The translations under genes and the position numbers were made by a program. A stretch of 64,000 nucleotides of DNA from Mucilaginibacter pankratovii (lineage in GTDB: Bacteria; Bacteroidota; Bacteroidia; Sphingobacteriales; Sphingobacteriaceae): assembly GCF_014773265.1 (NCBI RefSeq), contig NZ_JACWMY010000001.1, positions 558,001 to 622,000 on the forward strand. The letters run 5' to 3'. Under the pieces are notes generated by a model. It did not search any database. It was given only the letters and a program-made list of their open reading frames with translations, and was not told where the DNA came from. Position 1 is the first letter of the stretch, and the number at the start of each line of letters is the position of its first letter. This document shows, one piece after another, positions 41,501 through 50,200 of the stretch.

Positions 41501-41967
41501 TGGCCACCAACAGCTGGTGCTTGCGGAAGTACCGCTGATCTTATGCTTTTTAAAACAATAAACTGATCGTCTATCACCTCAAAATCAATCGCAAATTGGT
41601 CCCGCATCCAATTAAGTACCGTGGAAAGGCGCTGATTTTGAAATGAACGGTTAAGTATTACTTTCTTATCCAGTAACTTATCGTTATAAACGAATTTAAT
41701 GCGACTCTGCTTTTCCAGTAATTTGATCCCGCTTTCGAGCGAAACATTCTTAAAAGTAACCGTGACGGTTTTATCTGCAGATGACTGGGCATTAGCGGAA
41801 TAAGAGAGGACCATGAATACCCCAAGCAAAATGAACGTTGCCTGACGAACAGAAAAAAACAAGTTACTTATACTCAACTCGACGGAGGGGGTTTTACCCG
41901 GATGCGGTTTGTGAACAAGCCGTTTAGAGACGGCACAAAAGAGCCATGTCAAATCTTTTTTATACAT
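38572..41967 (-). CDS. SusC/RagA TonB-linked receptor with STN signalling domain
   Basis: A 1131-residue outer-membrane receptor. After an extended N-terminus with a signal-anchor-like core (ATFILLGVFMVLSYSANAQ, about 43-61) comes an STN domain (about 68-140), which signals to an anti-sigma factor, then a carboxypeptidase-D-like beta domain (about 165-250), the plug (about 255-375: IQGRMAGVYVTQANGLPGS, ATAIYGSRGSNGVVLINTKK) and a 22-strand-type barrel ending VGVVQFTF. It imports a polymer-derived nutrient with the SusD lipoprotein. The STN domain together with the FecR and ECF genes upstream fits cell-surface signalling. The nutrient is unknown: no degrading enzyme is linked. Confidence 0.95.
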   Translation of the reverse strand: MYKKDLTWLFCAVSKRLVHKPHPGKTPSVELSISNLFFSVRQATFILLGVFMVLSYSANAQSSADKTVTVTFKNVSLESGIKLLEKQSRIKFVYNDKLLDKKVILNRSFQNQRLSTVLNWMRDQFAIDFEVIDDQFIVLKSIRSAVLPQAPAVGGQQPSTTGFIQSGVIKDENGDPMPGVNIRLSNASNAGQSDRNGVFNIGIPNDESTLIFTFIGYKQVERKATRNQEMTFLLEPDPGKLDEVQIIGYGTSTRRTSTGSQVKISAKDLMNTPATNPASAIQGRMAGVYVTQANGLPGSPMTFSIRGTNSLIGGNNPLFIVDGVPYLAEALPGMAAANGATSPLNSINPADIENITVLKDADATAIYGSRGSNGVVLINTKKGKQGDTHLEGFVKNGVSNVNHNVKTLSTPEYLAIRRTAYRNTGIDPVADAALDLTQWDQNAYTDFQKLLIGNTAHSTEANVALSGGDALNNFRISGTHHYEGNVFIGDQGYRRSSLNFNMGHKSFNEKFEVSLSAIYSADENNITVLDQTSAAYYLPPNYPLHNPDGSLYWSGVAFSIPTNPLGQLNAEQSSRGSNLISNMMLTYHITQGLAFKTSLGFSRSDMDQKRLNPMSSMDPGISYNVSGSAFSYNVANNYIVEPQLTYTAKIAKGDLSTLLGGTWQYQSIRTPFTTFASDFPSDNLLENLASAQNVSTSSSSSQYKYASVFGRINYNWERKYIVNLNFRRDGSSRFGPDYRYGNFGSAGAAWVFTEETFAKAFPVISFGKLRGSYGVVGSDQIGDYQYLDSYASVPYVYNGATGLVPTRIANSSYRWEQTRKLEAAVDLSFLKDKISLTAAYYRNRTGNQLVSYPLSIQSGFTSYQANMPAEVQNTGWEFTLSSQIIKTSALQWSSTFNISFNRNKLLSFPNIENTSYYSRYLVGKPLSSVYLYRFTGFSPQTGLPTVEDINGNGRINFGFSETGRGDRYYAGYTQPQYFGGLTNTLVYKNITLDFLFQFVKQKGRSVLSQSFYPPGMMYNGAAQPILAYINAGLPGQPQITSTYDAAYTAYSNYTTSDAILTNASFIRLKNINVAYDFKGDWVKRMKLQNLRLQVQAQNLFTVTNYLGFDPESQGLSVPPLKTIVGVVQFTF

Positions 41968-42012
41968 TTGTTTGGTTTGAATTTTGAGATTAAAAAAATT
42001 AGGAACCGATTG

Positions 42013-42037
42013 ACGGGGGTGTTGGTAGCACCTCCGT
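42013..42037. other. Hairpin between fecR-like and susC-like genes
   Basis: Arms ACGGGGGTG (42013-42021) and CACCTCCGT (42029-42037), one wobble pair if read on the plus strand, 7-base loop. On the plus strand TTTT follows. It lies in the 90-base gap between two minus-strand genes. Confidence 0.5.
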
Positions 42038-42057
42038 TTTAATTTAGTAAAGACTAT

Positions 42058-43041
42058 CTATTCATCGAAACAGCCTCCCCCCGTTAACTGAATTTTATTA
42101 TCATGAATTTTATAGGTGGCGTTAATCGCCCCGCAAAGGAGCCTGAGCGATTGTTGAAGAGGTTGGTTCGTGAGATCGGCAGTGATTTTGCAGGACTTGT
42201 ATTCGCCGGTGTATCCTTCAAAATGAACATCAAATTTTTGTTCAAAGCGATGCATGATTTCTTCAACCGGCGTTTTTTCAAAAGCCATGTCATATTGCGT
42301 TCCTGCTGTTATCTCTTGAATAATTTCTTTTTTAGGCAGACTGCCCAAGCTTTGTACCTTATCTGACTCCGCTTTGAATGTTTGATTGGCAGAAACGAAA
42401 ACCACCTTCGAATCCTGTCCTGATATAATTTTCATTACTCCAACTTTCCCCGTCAGAACGGAAATGTCGAAGTCCCGGTCACCTGCTCCTGTTTTCAGGT
42501 TAAAGCTGGTTCCTAATACGGTGGTTGTATAATGGCCCGACCTTACAACGAACGGCCATCGCGTGTCATGCCTGATTTCAAAAAGTGCCTCACCGCTAAG
42601 CGACACATCTCTTGTGGTTTTCCCAAAAGTTGCCGGATAACTAAGCTTGCTCTTTCCCTTCAACCATACAATACTACTATCGGGCAATATAACACGTCGT
42701 ATTTCTCCGGCACTTACAACCTGTTCGTTTGCCGCTGGCACGACCGCTTTATTAAAATATTGATAGGCCAGGAATGACATGCCAAAGAACAAAATAACAG
42801 CCGCCGCCACTTTTAGCCAGACTGGAAATTTTACTATTGTTCTTTGCTCTTCATACCCTAACGCGTTCTTAATCTTTTTGAACAATAGTGCTTTCAGTTC
42901 CTGCTCATCAGATCCTTCCAATTCCAAAGATGTAGGAAGTGGTGTGTCATACCAGTTCCTTAACTCAATTTTTTCCTGTTCAGTTAAGGTGCCTTTTTTC
43001 CATTTAAGACTAAGATATTTGATATTTTCCGGAACATCCAT
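42058..43041 (-). CDS. FecR-type anti-sigma factor
   Basis: A 327-residue inner-membrane protein: cytoplasmic front (about 1-75), one membrane helix (WLKVAAAVILFFGMSFLAY, about 75-93), FecR domain (about 110-205: RRVILPDSSIVWLKGKSKL, VVRSGHYTTTVLGTSFNL) and C-terminal DUF4974 (about 250-327) that contacts the receptor STN domain. It holds the ECF sigma factor in check until the receptor signals. Gene order sigma-FecR-SusC-SusD is complete here. The gap to the sigma gene is 114 bases. Confidence 0.95.
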   Translation of the reverse strand: MDVPENIKYLSLKWKKGTLTEQEKIELRNWYDTPLPTSLELEGSDEQELKALLFKKIKNALGYEEQRTIVKFPVWLKVAAAVILFFGMSFLAYQYFNKAVVPAANEQVVSAGEIRRVILPDSSIVWLKGKSKLSYPATFGKTTRDVSLSGEALFEIRHDTRWPFVVRSGHYTTTVLGTSFNLKTGAGDRDFDISVLTGKVGVMKIISGQDSKVVFVSANQTFKAESDKVQSLGSLPKKEIIQEITAGTQYDMAFEKTPVEEIMHRFEQKFDVHFEGYTGEYKSCKITADLTNQPLQQSLRLLCGAINATYKIHDNKIQLTGGGCFDE

Positions 43042-43155
43042 GGCTATTGTATCAATTTACTAATACTATAGCGTGCTTTTTCGCTAACAACACGTATGCA
43101 AGATGAAAAAAAAGTTAAATTTTTGTTATCTTTTTTAACAAAAGGCTGAATAAAT

Positions 43156-43728
43156 CTAAAAAAATAGTGAGTTCATATTTTTCAGAGCTCCCCTAAGCGT
43201 CCTGATAGCTTTGCTTATCTGGGTTTCAACTGTCCGGTGCGACAAATTGAGTTCATTAGCAATTTCACGGGAACTTAAACCGTCATTTCGACTCATTTTA
43301 AATATCAATTGACATTTTTCGGGAAGGTTATCTATCATTTCGTTCATTTGGTGTTGAAGTTCTTTCATTTCCAGTGAATGATACCCTTCGTGCTGAACTA
43401 AAAACTGCAGATGATCAGTTTCATCAATAGACAGATGATTTTTCCGATGTAATTGTTTCGCTAAGAAATCAAGAATTTCATAACGAAGGGCGGCAAAAAT
43501 ATAGGTCTTGAAAGAAAACTGCAGCTCGATCCTTTCCCTCCTGCGCCATATTTTTATAAAAAGTTCCTGAACTACTTCTTCTGCATCCTCCTGGCTTTTT
43601 AACCGGTCAAAAGCTTTTGCCAGCATTGGATTCCAGTATCGTTCATATAGTTCACCAAACGCAATGAAAACACCATCTTTTAGCATGGCGATCAATTCTT
43701 CATCGGATGAGGCGCTTATTTTATTCAT
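43156..43728 (-). CDS. ECF-family RNA polymerase sigma factor
   Basis: A 190-residue sigma-70 of the extracytoplasmic-function group. Region 2 (about 20-90) has AEEVVQELFIKIWRRRERI and the RYEILDFLAKQ helix; region 4 (about 130-180) has LIFKMSRNDGLSSREIANEL and LSHRTVETQISKAIRTLR. FecI-like members of this type in Bacteroidota drive one SusC/SusD operon each. Its own promoter was not identified. Confidence 0.95.
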   Translation of the reverse strand: MNKISASSDEELIAMLKDGVFIAFGELYERYWNPMLAKAFDRLKSQEDAEEVVQELFIKIWRRRERIELQFSFKTYIFAALRYEILDFLAKQLHRKNHLSIDETDHLQFLVQHEGYHSLEMKELQHQMNEMIDNLPEKCQLIFKMSRNDGLSSREIANELNLSHRTVETQISKAIRTLRGALKNMNSLFF

Positions 43729-43837
43729 TAGGGGTTACCGAAAAACTTTCTAAGATATAAAACAATCTTTAATCCTCTCTTATGCACGATGAATTCCAAC
43801 GTGTCAGAATGAACAACCGTACGGACAAAAAAAGGAT

Positions 43838-44116
43838 TGCCGGTATGGGGATAAAGAAGATCTACAGGAATTTGGAAATAACCTGTTAAATCAAATCAAG
43901 GGATTATTAGGTCAATCCTTTGAAGCACTGAAAAGATGGTTAAAAACCTACCAGGTTAAAAACCTTTTGAAAATATCCGATAATACGTCGCAACCCATAA
44001 GGGATAACGGAACAATCCCATTTACAACGATCGGTGGGATCTTGTATTATGAGTACGAAGACATTAACCGGGTTTTGAGTGGCGAAGTAAAAAGTAAACG
44101 GATCAAGAATCGATAA
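43838..44116 (+). pseudogene. 5'-truncated HTH (excisionase-like) gene remnant
   Basis: An open frame with no start codon encodes EDLQEFGNNLLNQIKGLLGQ followed by EALKRWLKTYQVKNLLKISD and DNGTIPFTTIGGILYYEYED, ending EVKSKRIKNR. This is the MerR-like helix-turn-helix protein that is common on Bacteroidota integrative elements. A stop codon lies in frame at 43790-43792 and the intervening codons (through CRYGDK) are unlike the family, so the front is lost. The rest of the gap 43729-44273 holds only a small hairpin (44211-44230). Confidence 0.65.
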
Positions 44117-44273
44117 ACCGCCGGAGGCGATCTAAAAAGAATATAAGACCTCAAGCAAATCCTTCCGTTTTCTCCCGAATCGTGTCGGGCTTATTTATAA
44201 GATGACTGGTGATCCCCGTTGTACGGGGTCATAACTTCTCGCTTAACAAGCCCGATTAATAAACGTGAGCGGT

Positions 44274-44633
44274 TCAAAGCTGGCGGCGTGGGCGTTTGGG
44301 TCTTGCCGCTTCGGTACCGTTGTCGCGGCGTGGCGAATACGTCTGGTCTTTTTGAATTGGGCGCGGATCTGCCGTAGTTTTTGCCTGCTGCTTCTCTTCG
44401 GCCATCCTGACGCTGATCGTGCGATCATCGATCGTTACACCATCCAACGCGTGAATAGCCCTTTCGGCACCAGCATCATCCGTCATGGTGATAAAACCGT
44501 AACCCTTGCTATCGCCGGTAGTTTTGTCCGTAACGATAGTTACTGTATTGACCGTCCCGTGCGCAGTAAACATCTCGACCAGCTCCAGCTCCTGCATATC
44601 TTTGGGAAAGCCGACGATAAATAATTTTGCCAT
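44274..44633 (-). CDS. Single-RRM RNA-binding protein
   Basis: A 119-residue protein: an RRM domain at about 3-80 with RNP2 LFIVGF (4-9) and RNP1 KGYGFITM (43-50), followed by a basic Lys/Arg/Gln-rich tail (AEEKQQAKTTAD, RPKRPRRQL). Bacterial single-RRM proteins of this size bind single-stranded RNA in the cytoplasm and are often cold-responsive; this one is not tied to a specific target. It stands alone, with a hairpin (44211-44230) downstream. Confidence 0.92.
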   Translation of the reverse strand: MAKLFIVGFPKDMQELELVEMFTAHGTVNTVTIVTDKTTGDSKGYGFITMTDDAGAERAIHALDGVTIDDRTISVRMAEEKQQAKTTADPRPIQKDQTYSPRRDNGTEAARPKRPRRQL

Positions 44634-44766
44634 AGCAGGTGCAAATATACGAATGGGTTTTACATAAACGGATTCCGGCCTGCCTAACCAACCCAGAATA
44701 TTAAATATAAAGATTTCGTGGTGCTATTTTTGTAGTGTATTGATTTTCAGATACTAATTCGTTTAT

Positions 44767-44859
44767 ATGAGCAAACTGATCATGATTGATGACAATCCAA
44801 TGGAACATCTCATCATGCAGAAGATATTTAACCGGCATGAACTATTCCCTGGCACATAG
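44767..44859 (+). pseudogene. Stub of a response-regulator gene
   Basis: A 30-codon frame opens MSKLIMIDDNPMEHLIMQKI and ends FNRHELFPGT then stops. The first strand with the acidic pair (IDDN) and first helix match receiver domains; everything from the second strand on, including the phospho-acceptor, is missing. It lies between the RRM gene and the tRNA fragment, in line with a deletion or element junction. Confidence 0.6.
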
Positions 44860-45020
44860 CAAACCATTGATCATCCTGATTAAAATTACAATTGAAAAGT
44901 GTGAAAAGTAAAAAAAATGCTATATTTGGCTTAACAATTAGAGTAAACTTGCTTTTTGCGTCATTCGTAGAGTAAGGAACTTTTCAAAATGTAAATTACT
45001 GATAATAAGCACATAAGAGT

Positions 45021-45047
45021 GATGGTTCGAATCCCTAGCTCTCCGCA
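45021..45047 (+). other. 3' end of a serine-type tRNA, candidate attachment site
   Basis: The sequence contains GGTTCGAATCCCTAGCTC followed by TCCGCA, that is T-loop, T-stem, acceptor strand GCTCTCC, and a G discriminator, as at the 3' end of a serine tRNA. No matching 5' half (GGAGAGC) lies upstream, and the T-stem pairs poorly on its left side, as expected where foreign DNA joins. A strong terminator follows. Integrases often use such tRNA ends. Confidence 0.55.
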
Positions 45048-45053
45048 GATATT

Positions 45054-45087
45054 AAAAGCTATTCATTTTATGGATAGCTTTTTTTTT
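45054..45087 (+). terminator. Terminator behind the tRNA fragment
   Basis: A 13-position stem with one wobble: AAAAGCTAT (45054-45062) pairs with ATAGCTTTT (45074-45082), plus CAT/ATG inside; a run of nine T ends it. It looks like the native tRNA terminator. Confidence 0.8.
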
Positions 45088-45192
45088 GCTTTCAAGCCAC
45101 CGTTTGCCTTGCCACGCAGAAGTTTTGTCTTTTCAAAGACATATCGACGGCATTTAACATGTTCCAACACGTATTCTTACCCGGTTGATTGT

Positions 45193-45200
45193 TATCTTTG
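45193..45200 (+). promoter_or_regulatory. -7 element before the LLM monooxygenase gene
   Basis: TATCTTTG fits TAnnTTTG and lies 28 bases before the ATG chosen at 45229. No well-spaced -33 element is seen. Confidence 0.4.
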
Positions 45201-45228
45201 CATGGGTTACATCAAACCAAAAAAACTT

Positions 45229-46251
45229 ATGAAAAAAATAGGGTTTTTATCGTTCGGGCACTGGTCCAATCATCCTGCATATAAAAGCCGCACCGCAGGT
45301 GATACCTTGCTTCAGTCGATTGATCTGGCCGTAGCTGCCGAAGAGATCGGTATAGATGGCGCATATTTTAGGGTGCACCATTTTGCGGCCCAGTTAGCCT
45401 CGCCGTTCCCTTTGCTATCGGCTATAGGTGCTAAAACAAGCAAGATAGAAATTGGTACGGGTGTAATTGATATGCGTTACGAAAACCCGCTATACATGGT
45501 TGAAGACGCCGGCGCGGCTGATCTGATCTCGGGCGGGCGATTACAATTAGGCATAAGCAGAGGCTCGCCGGAACAGGTGATAGATGGATGGCGCTACTTT
45601 GGCTATGAACCTGGCGAAGGAGAAACAGACGCCGAGATGGGCCGCAATAAGGCATTGCAGTTTTTAGATAAGCTAAGCGGTGCTGGCTTTGCTGCGCCGA
45701 ACCCCTACCCTATGTTCCCCAACCCGCCGGGTTTACTGCGCCTCGAGCCGCATTCTGAAGGCCTGCGCGAACGGATTTGGTGGGGTGCTGCATCTAACGC
45801 TACGGCTGTATGGGCGGCCGAAAATGCCATGCATCTTCAAAGCTCTACCCTGAAATTTGACGAAAGTGGTAAACCATTTCATGTACAACAGGCCGAACAG
45901 ATAAGGCTGTATAAGGAAGCATGGAAAAAAGCAGGGCATGAACGCGAGCCGAGGGTTTCGGTGAGCCGTTCGATCTTTGCTTTAGTGAACGACCAGGACA
46001 GGTATTTATTTGGAAGAGAGGCCGGCCAGGCCGACAAGATAGGTTACATTGAAAGCGACAAACGTGCTATATTTGGCAGAAGCTATGCTGCAGAACCGGA
46101 TCAATTGATAAAAGAGCTGGCTAAGGATGAAGCCATCCAGGAAGCAGATACACTCCTGTTAACTATACCCAATACCTTAGGTGTTGATTACAATGTGCAC
46201 GTGCTTTCGTCTATTTTAAAGCATGTTGCTCCCGGGTTAGGTTGGCGTTAA
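45229..46251 (+). CDS. LLM-class flavin-dependent oxidoreductase
   Basis: A 340-residue luciferase-like monooxygenase fold. The start at 45229 (MKKIGFLSFGHWSNHPAYKS) is chosen because family members begin with this strand; a longer frame from 45019 crosses the tRNA fragment and is not coding. Features: AEEIGIDGAYFRVHHFA, KIEIGTGVIDMRYENPLYM, ISGGRLQLGISRGSPEQVI (flavin phosphate-binding area) and the C-terminal barrel helices. It uses reduced flavin to oxidise an unknown organic substrate in the cytoplasm. A single-gene unit with a good terminator downstream. It sits just to the right of the putative attachment site and so may belong to the core chromosome. Confidence 0.92.
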   Translation: MKKIGFLSFGHWSNHPAYKSRTAGDTLLQSIDLAVAAEEIGIDGAYFRVHHFAAQLASPFPLLSAIGAKTSKIEIGTGVIDMRYENPLYMVEDAGAADLISGGRLQLGISRGSPEQVIDGWRYFGYEPGEGETDAEMGRNKALQFLDKLSGAGFAAPNPYPMFPNPPGLLRLEPHSEGLRERIWWGAASNATAVWAAENAMHLQSSTLKFDESGKPFHVQQAEQIRLYKEAWKKAGHEREPRVSVSRSIFALVNDQDRYLFGREAGQADKIGYIESDKRAIFGRSYAAEPDQLIKELAKDEAIQEADTLLLTIPNTLGVDYNVHVLSSILKHVAPGLGWR

Positions 46252-46360
46252 TCTTTCATTTAGTCCATATCGCCAGGTAGAGTTAATGTGGAATAAGGAT
46301 TTGATTGGCTCCGCAAGGTTGTACACCCAATTCAAAGCTGCTTAAACGATATGTTTTTTT

Positions 46361-46389
46361 AAAGGGCAGCGCCAAAACGCTGCCCTTTT
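46361..46389 (+). terminator. Terminator after the LLM monooxygenase gene
   Basis: An 11-base-pair perfect stem (AAAGGGCAGCG, 46361-46371, with 46378-46388), 6-base loop, ending in TTTT. An A-run precedes on the other strand only as T residues (46353-46360), so it favours the plus strand. Confidence 0.85.
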
Positions 46390-46463
46390 AGTTAAAAATG
46401 GCCGGGATGATACTACTAATTTTTCCTTTAGCAGCATAAAAGCCGGTGAGGCAGTAACAAATA

Positions 46464-47288
46464 TTATCGCGGAAACAGTTGCACAAGTTCGTACTGCTCC
46501 AGATAGAAATTTGTTCCGTCTGCTGGCTTTCGGTTTAAATAAACACTCTGTACTTTACCCGGAGAAACGCCAACGTACGGAAGCTCCATATTAATCACAC
46601 TCCGATCCCTGTCCTTATCGATATAATATTCCTGGGTCTTCGAATCCCTTACCACTACTATGGGGTATAGATCTGTACCACTTTGTTGCGGGATTACCAC
46701 AGGTGCCGGAATTTTCACGTAAGCTGTCCACTCCCCCGGCTGGATGTTTTTTGCCAAAGGGAAAACAGTTGTGTTTACCACAATTAGCGGATCGGGTTTG
46801 GTGTCGTCATAGCGGTACTCAAGCACCTCAAGGTTGATGTCGACAGGTGCAGAAGCACCTTTACTATCCACAAAAAAATTAGTGGTATAATCGTTGCCCT
46901 GTACGGCCGGGTAAGTGTACTGATTACTGAACTGCGATCCGTTAAAATAAAATTTTGGAACCACGTTGTCCTTATCGTTTATACTGAACTTTTGCTGGTA
47001 AACCGTTTCCCCGGTACTTTTCTTTCTCAGTTCCATATTTACCTCGTCGGTTACAAAAGCCATTTGGTTTTGAGCATAAGATTGGCTTACCCGCCCATAA
47101 TATTCGCGCATTTTAAGGCCGTCAAAATACTGTTCAATGGTATCGCCCAACACAAATCCGCTGATCTCAAAGTTTTTATTGATAGCTTTTATCGTCGGCA
47201 TGATATGGGTACCCTCCTTTTCACAGGCACTGAACAAGAGAACAGGCAGAATAGCTGCCAGGTATGATATTTTAATTTTTTTGATCAT
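46464..47288 (-). CDS. Lipoprotein encoded with a TonB receptor
   Basis: A 274-residue protein with lipobox LLFSAC (lipid-anchored Cys near 21). The rest is beta-rich (EISGFVLGDTIEQYFDGLK, VNMELRKKSTGETVYQQKF, PGKVQSVYLNRKPADG) and no family is recognised. It begins 10 bases after the stop of the TonB receptor gene, where a SusD gene would normally sit, so it probably is the surface partner of that receptor or an accessory that is displayed with it. Last gene of the operon ECF-FecR-receptor-lipoprotein. Confidence 0.8.
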   Translation of the reverse strand: MIKKIKISYLAAILPVLLFSACEKEGTHIMPTIKAINKNFEISGFVLGDTIEQYFDGLKMREYYGRVSQSYAQNQMAFVTDEVNMELRKKSTGETVYQQKFSINDKDNVVPKFYFNGSQFSNQYTYPAVQGNDYTTNFFVDSKGASAPVDINLEVLEYRYDDTKPDPLIVVNTTVFPLAKNIQPGEWTAYVKIPAPVVIPQQSGTDLYPIVVVRDSKTQEYYIDKDRDRSVINMELPYVGVSPGKVQSVYLNRKPADGTNFYLEQYELVQLFPR

Positions 47289-47298
47289 GATTAATAAA

Positions 47299-50200
47299 TT
47301 AAAAATTATAGGATAAAGAAAGACTGAATGTGCGGCCTACGTAACGGGTAAAAGTTTCCCGGTCGCCAACCCGCCTGTTCGTCACCGGATCAACATAGCC
47401 TTCTTCAAATTTCTCCGAGAAACCAAATTTATACGCGTATTTGTCGTTCCATTCCAGGTTCACTTTGCCTTCGTTTCCGGGTTTTAATTCATACGTTGTG
47501 GGGTCGTTGATGAAATAACGGATAGGGGCATCAAGCAGGTTGCTCATATTCAGCTTGGTTTCTATTTTTCCTTTAAGAAATTTATAGCTGATCTGCGCAT
47601 CCATTTGTGTGCGCGGCCTTTCATATTCCACATAAGCCGGCTCTATACCGGTGATAAAGGTTTTATAGCCGGAGTGGTTTAAGGTAACGTTTACACCAAG
47701 TTTTTTGCCGGCGTACTGTATCCCGGCATTGTACAATAACGGCACCTGCCCATACAAAGCACGCGGATATTTCAGGTATTTGTAATACATGGTATCAACA
47801 CCGGCAGCCGTTGTTTCGTACTGTACCTCGCGTGCCCTTACCTGCGATTTTTGAAGGGTGAGGTTACCGCTTACAAATACATCCTTTAGAAAAGGAAGCC
47901 CTGCATACACAAAACCTAAACTTTTACGAAGCTGAAATTCCCATCCTTTTACTTTTGCCCAGTCGGAATTGGAAATCGTGATGTACCCCCTGCCATTATT
48001 TTCATTATCTAACCTGTAATATTCTGCCGGTTTATCAAAGTATTTATAGAAATAGGCCACCGACAAAAGCTCACCCGCACCCGGAAACAGTTCTATCTTG
48101 GCATCGAAATTATCAATAAGGGTACTGCTAACCCCATTGCTCCTCACAACAGAGCCGTAGTTGGGGTTGTAACGCGAGAATCTCGAATTTTCCATCAGGC
48201 CCGGGCGAACGGCTGACTTGGCATAGGATGCACGCACATTCAGGTCCTTTATAGGAGAGTACGTAATGTTTGCCGAAGGCAGAAAATACCAATCCTTTGG
48301 TTCTGCAAAAAAGATCTTACTGTTCTTGTCTCTCAGCAAACTGGCTGAGTTCTTCATGGTATCCAGTTTAAAGTATTCGGCCCTGGCTCCCCATACCACC
48401 CGCAGGCCGGGCAACAATTTATGATCTAACATTAAAAATGTGCCTCCGTTTACGCTTGTAGCCTCAAACTCATTGGAGGTGTAGTCCTGCTTAAAGTAGA
48501 ATAAACTGTGTCCCACATCCTCCATGCCCATATAATTGCCCCAGTCCTGTACAGGGATCAATTCGATAGGAACAGTGGAATTTGGCCCTTTTGCGATAGG
48601 AAGGATCTGCCAATCGTAAAAAGCATGCTTTTTTAAATAGTTGGCACCCGTTTTAAAGGTATGTTTGGTTTTGCCCAGTTTAAAATCATAAGCGGCACTA
48701 AGCACGGCATCAAGGTTGTTTTCTTTATAGATGTATTCATCCCGATGCAGCGGACCAGAACCAGGGTCGCTTATTGTACCGGTACTATAAGTGTAAAGCA
48801 CCCTGTTAGAAATTTCTTTGGCCGATTGTGATGCCGAAATGGCATCCCGTTCCACCGATTTTAAAGAGGTCCTGGCAAGCCCCCATTCAATGGTAAACGA
48901 ATTTATACGATGGGTACCACTTACTTTATTCTGAAGCAGATCTGTAAATTTAGGCCGGTCATCTTCCAGTATACTCGGGTATTTCGTATCCGTATCGTTT
49001 TTCGGGCTTTCGAAGGTCCAGCCACTGTAGCGGCTAAACCTGTCATCAAATATGCGGGTATATAGGTTATAAGTATTTATCTGGTGCTTTTCTGTTTTAA
49101 AACCACCGTTTAGCAGTAAGCCCAAAGTGGTGTTAAACCCATAAATATTACCGGTATTTACATCAGCAGGGTCATCCCCCCGTGCAGGCTCGTGCGACCA
49201 GTCGCCCCGGCGCATATTGGGTACATAATCATTGGTTTGCGTGTTACGGTAACTTAAAGAGCCCACAAAACCAAATTTGCGTACTTTATCGGGACTAAGC
49301 GAATATGTCCTGCCCAAACTCAGCTGGTAATTTTGTGATGGCAAAGATTGAAAACTGCGTGCGCCTAACCGCTCTGTTCCTCCAATACGTTTGTTCTGTG
49401 CTGCAACCTCGGAGGCTTTGATTTTATTTTGGCTGTCGTCCTTGGTTGGGTCAAACTGGCCAATCAGATTCAAAAGGCCAGTCGGAAAGTGATTTCTTGT
49501 TCCGTCGTCAAAACCTAAATAATCATATTTACCACGGCCGTAACCCAGAAACTCATTCCCGGTGGTGCGGCTGTTAAACGAATTACCTAAGCTTATGGAA
49601 AAAAAGTTGCTTTCGGGTACCGATTTGGTGGTGATCTGCACCAGGCCCCCGGCAAAGCTATAAGGCATATCTGCGGTCATAGATTTTGCCACTACTATAT
49701 TTTCTACCAGGTTGGAAGGGATAAGGTTAAACTCAAAATCGCGCTCCTGCACATCTGTGCTTGGCAACGAGCTACCGTTTAGCAGCGATACGTTATAGCG
49801 CTCAGCAATGCCTCGTATAACTACTTTTCTGTTTTCGTTGGTAGATACGCCCGCGATGCGTTTCAGCGTTTCGCCTACATGTTTATCGGGCGTGGCTTCG
49901 ATCTGATCGCCGGAGATCCCGTCTGAAAGATTGGAAGTATTCTTTTGCTGTGCATACAAACCTGCAACCGAGGCCTTTTTATAGCCGGTTGTAATTACCA
50001 CTTCTTTTAATCCTTTTGTATCTGTTCTGAGTGCGACATCCAGCGGCGTGTTTTTGTCTTCGGTTACCACAACACCGGTAACCCGCTGGGTTTGGAAAGA
50101 CATGAAACTAAATTCAAGCGTATAAGTCCCCGGCGGCAGGTTCAGTACGTAGGTTCCATCAACAGCAGCCACAGCCCCGCTACCTGTCTCAATTACACGC

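Noticed and set aside
44205-44232. CCCCGT/ACGGGG hairpin as a CRISPR repeat or att site
   Set aside because: Single copy with a 3-base loop next to the end of the RRM gene; most simply a terminator-like hairpin.
44940-45047. Complete tRNA gene
   Set aside because: No 5' acceptor strand, D-arm or anticodon arm could be paired with the 3' end; only a fragment is present.
45019-45228. Longer start of the LLM monooxygenase gene
   Set aside because: The extra 70 codons cross the tRNA fragment and its terminator; the family start at 45229 is preferred.
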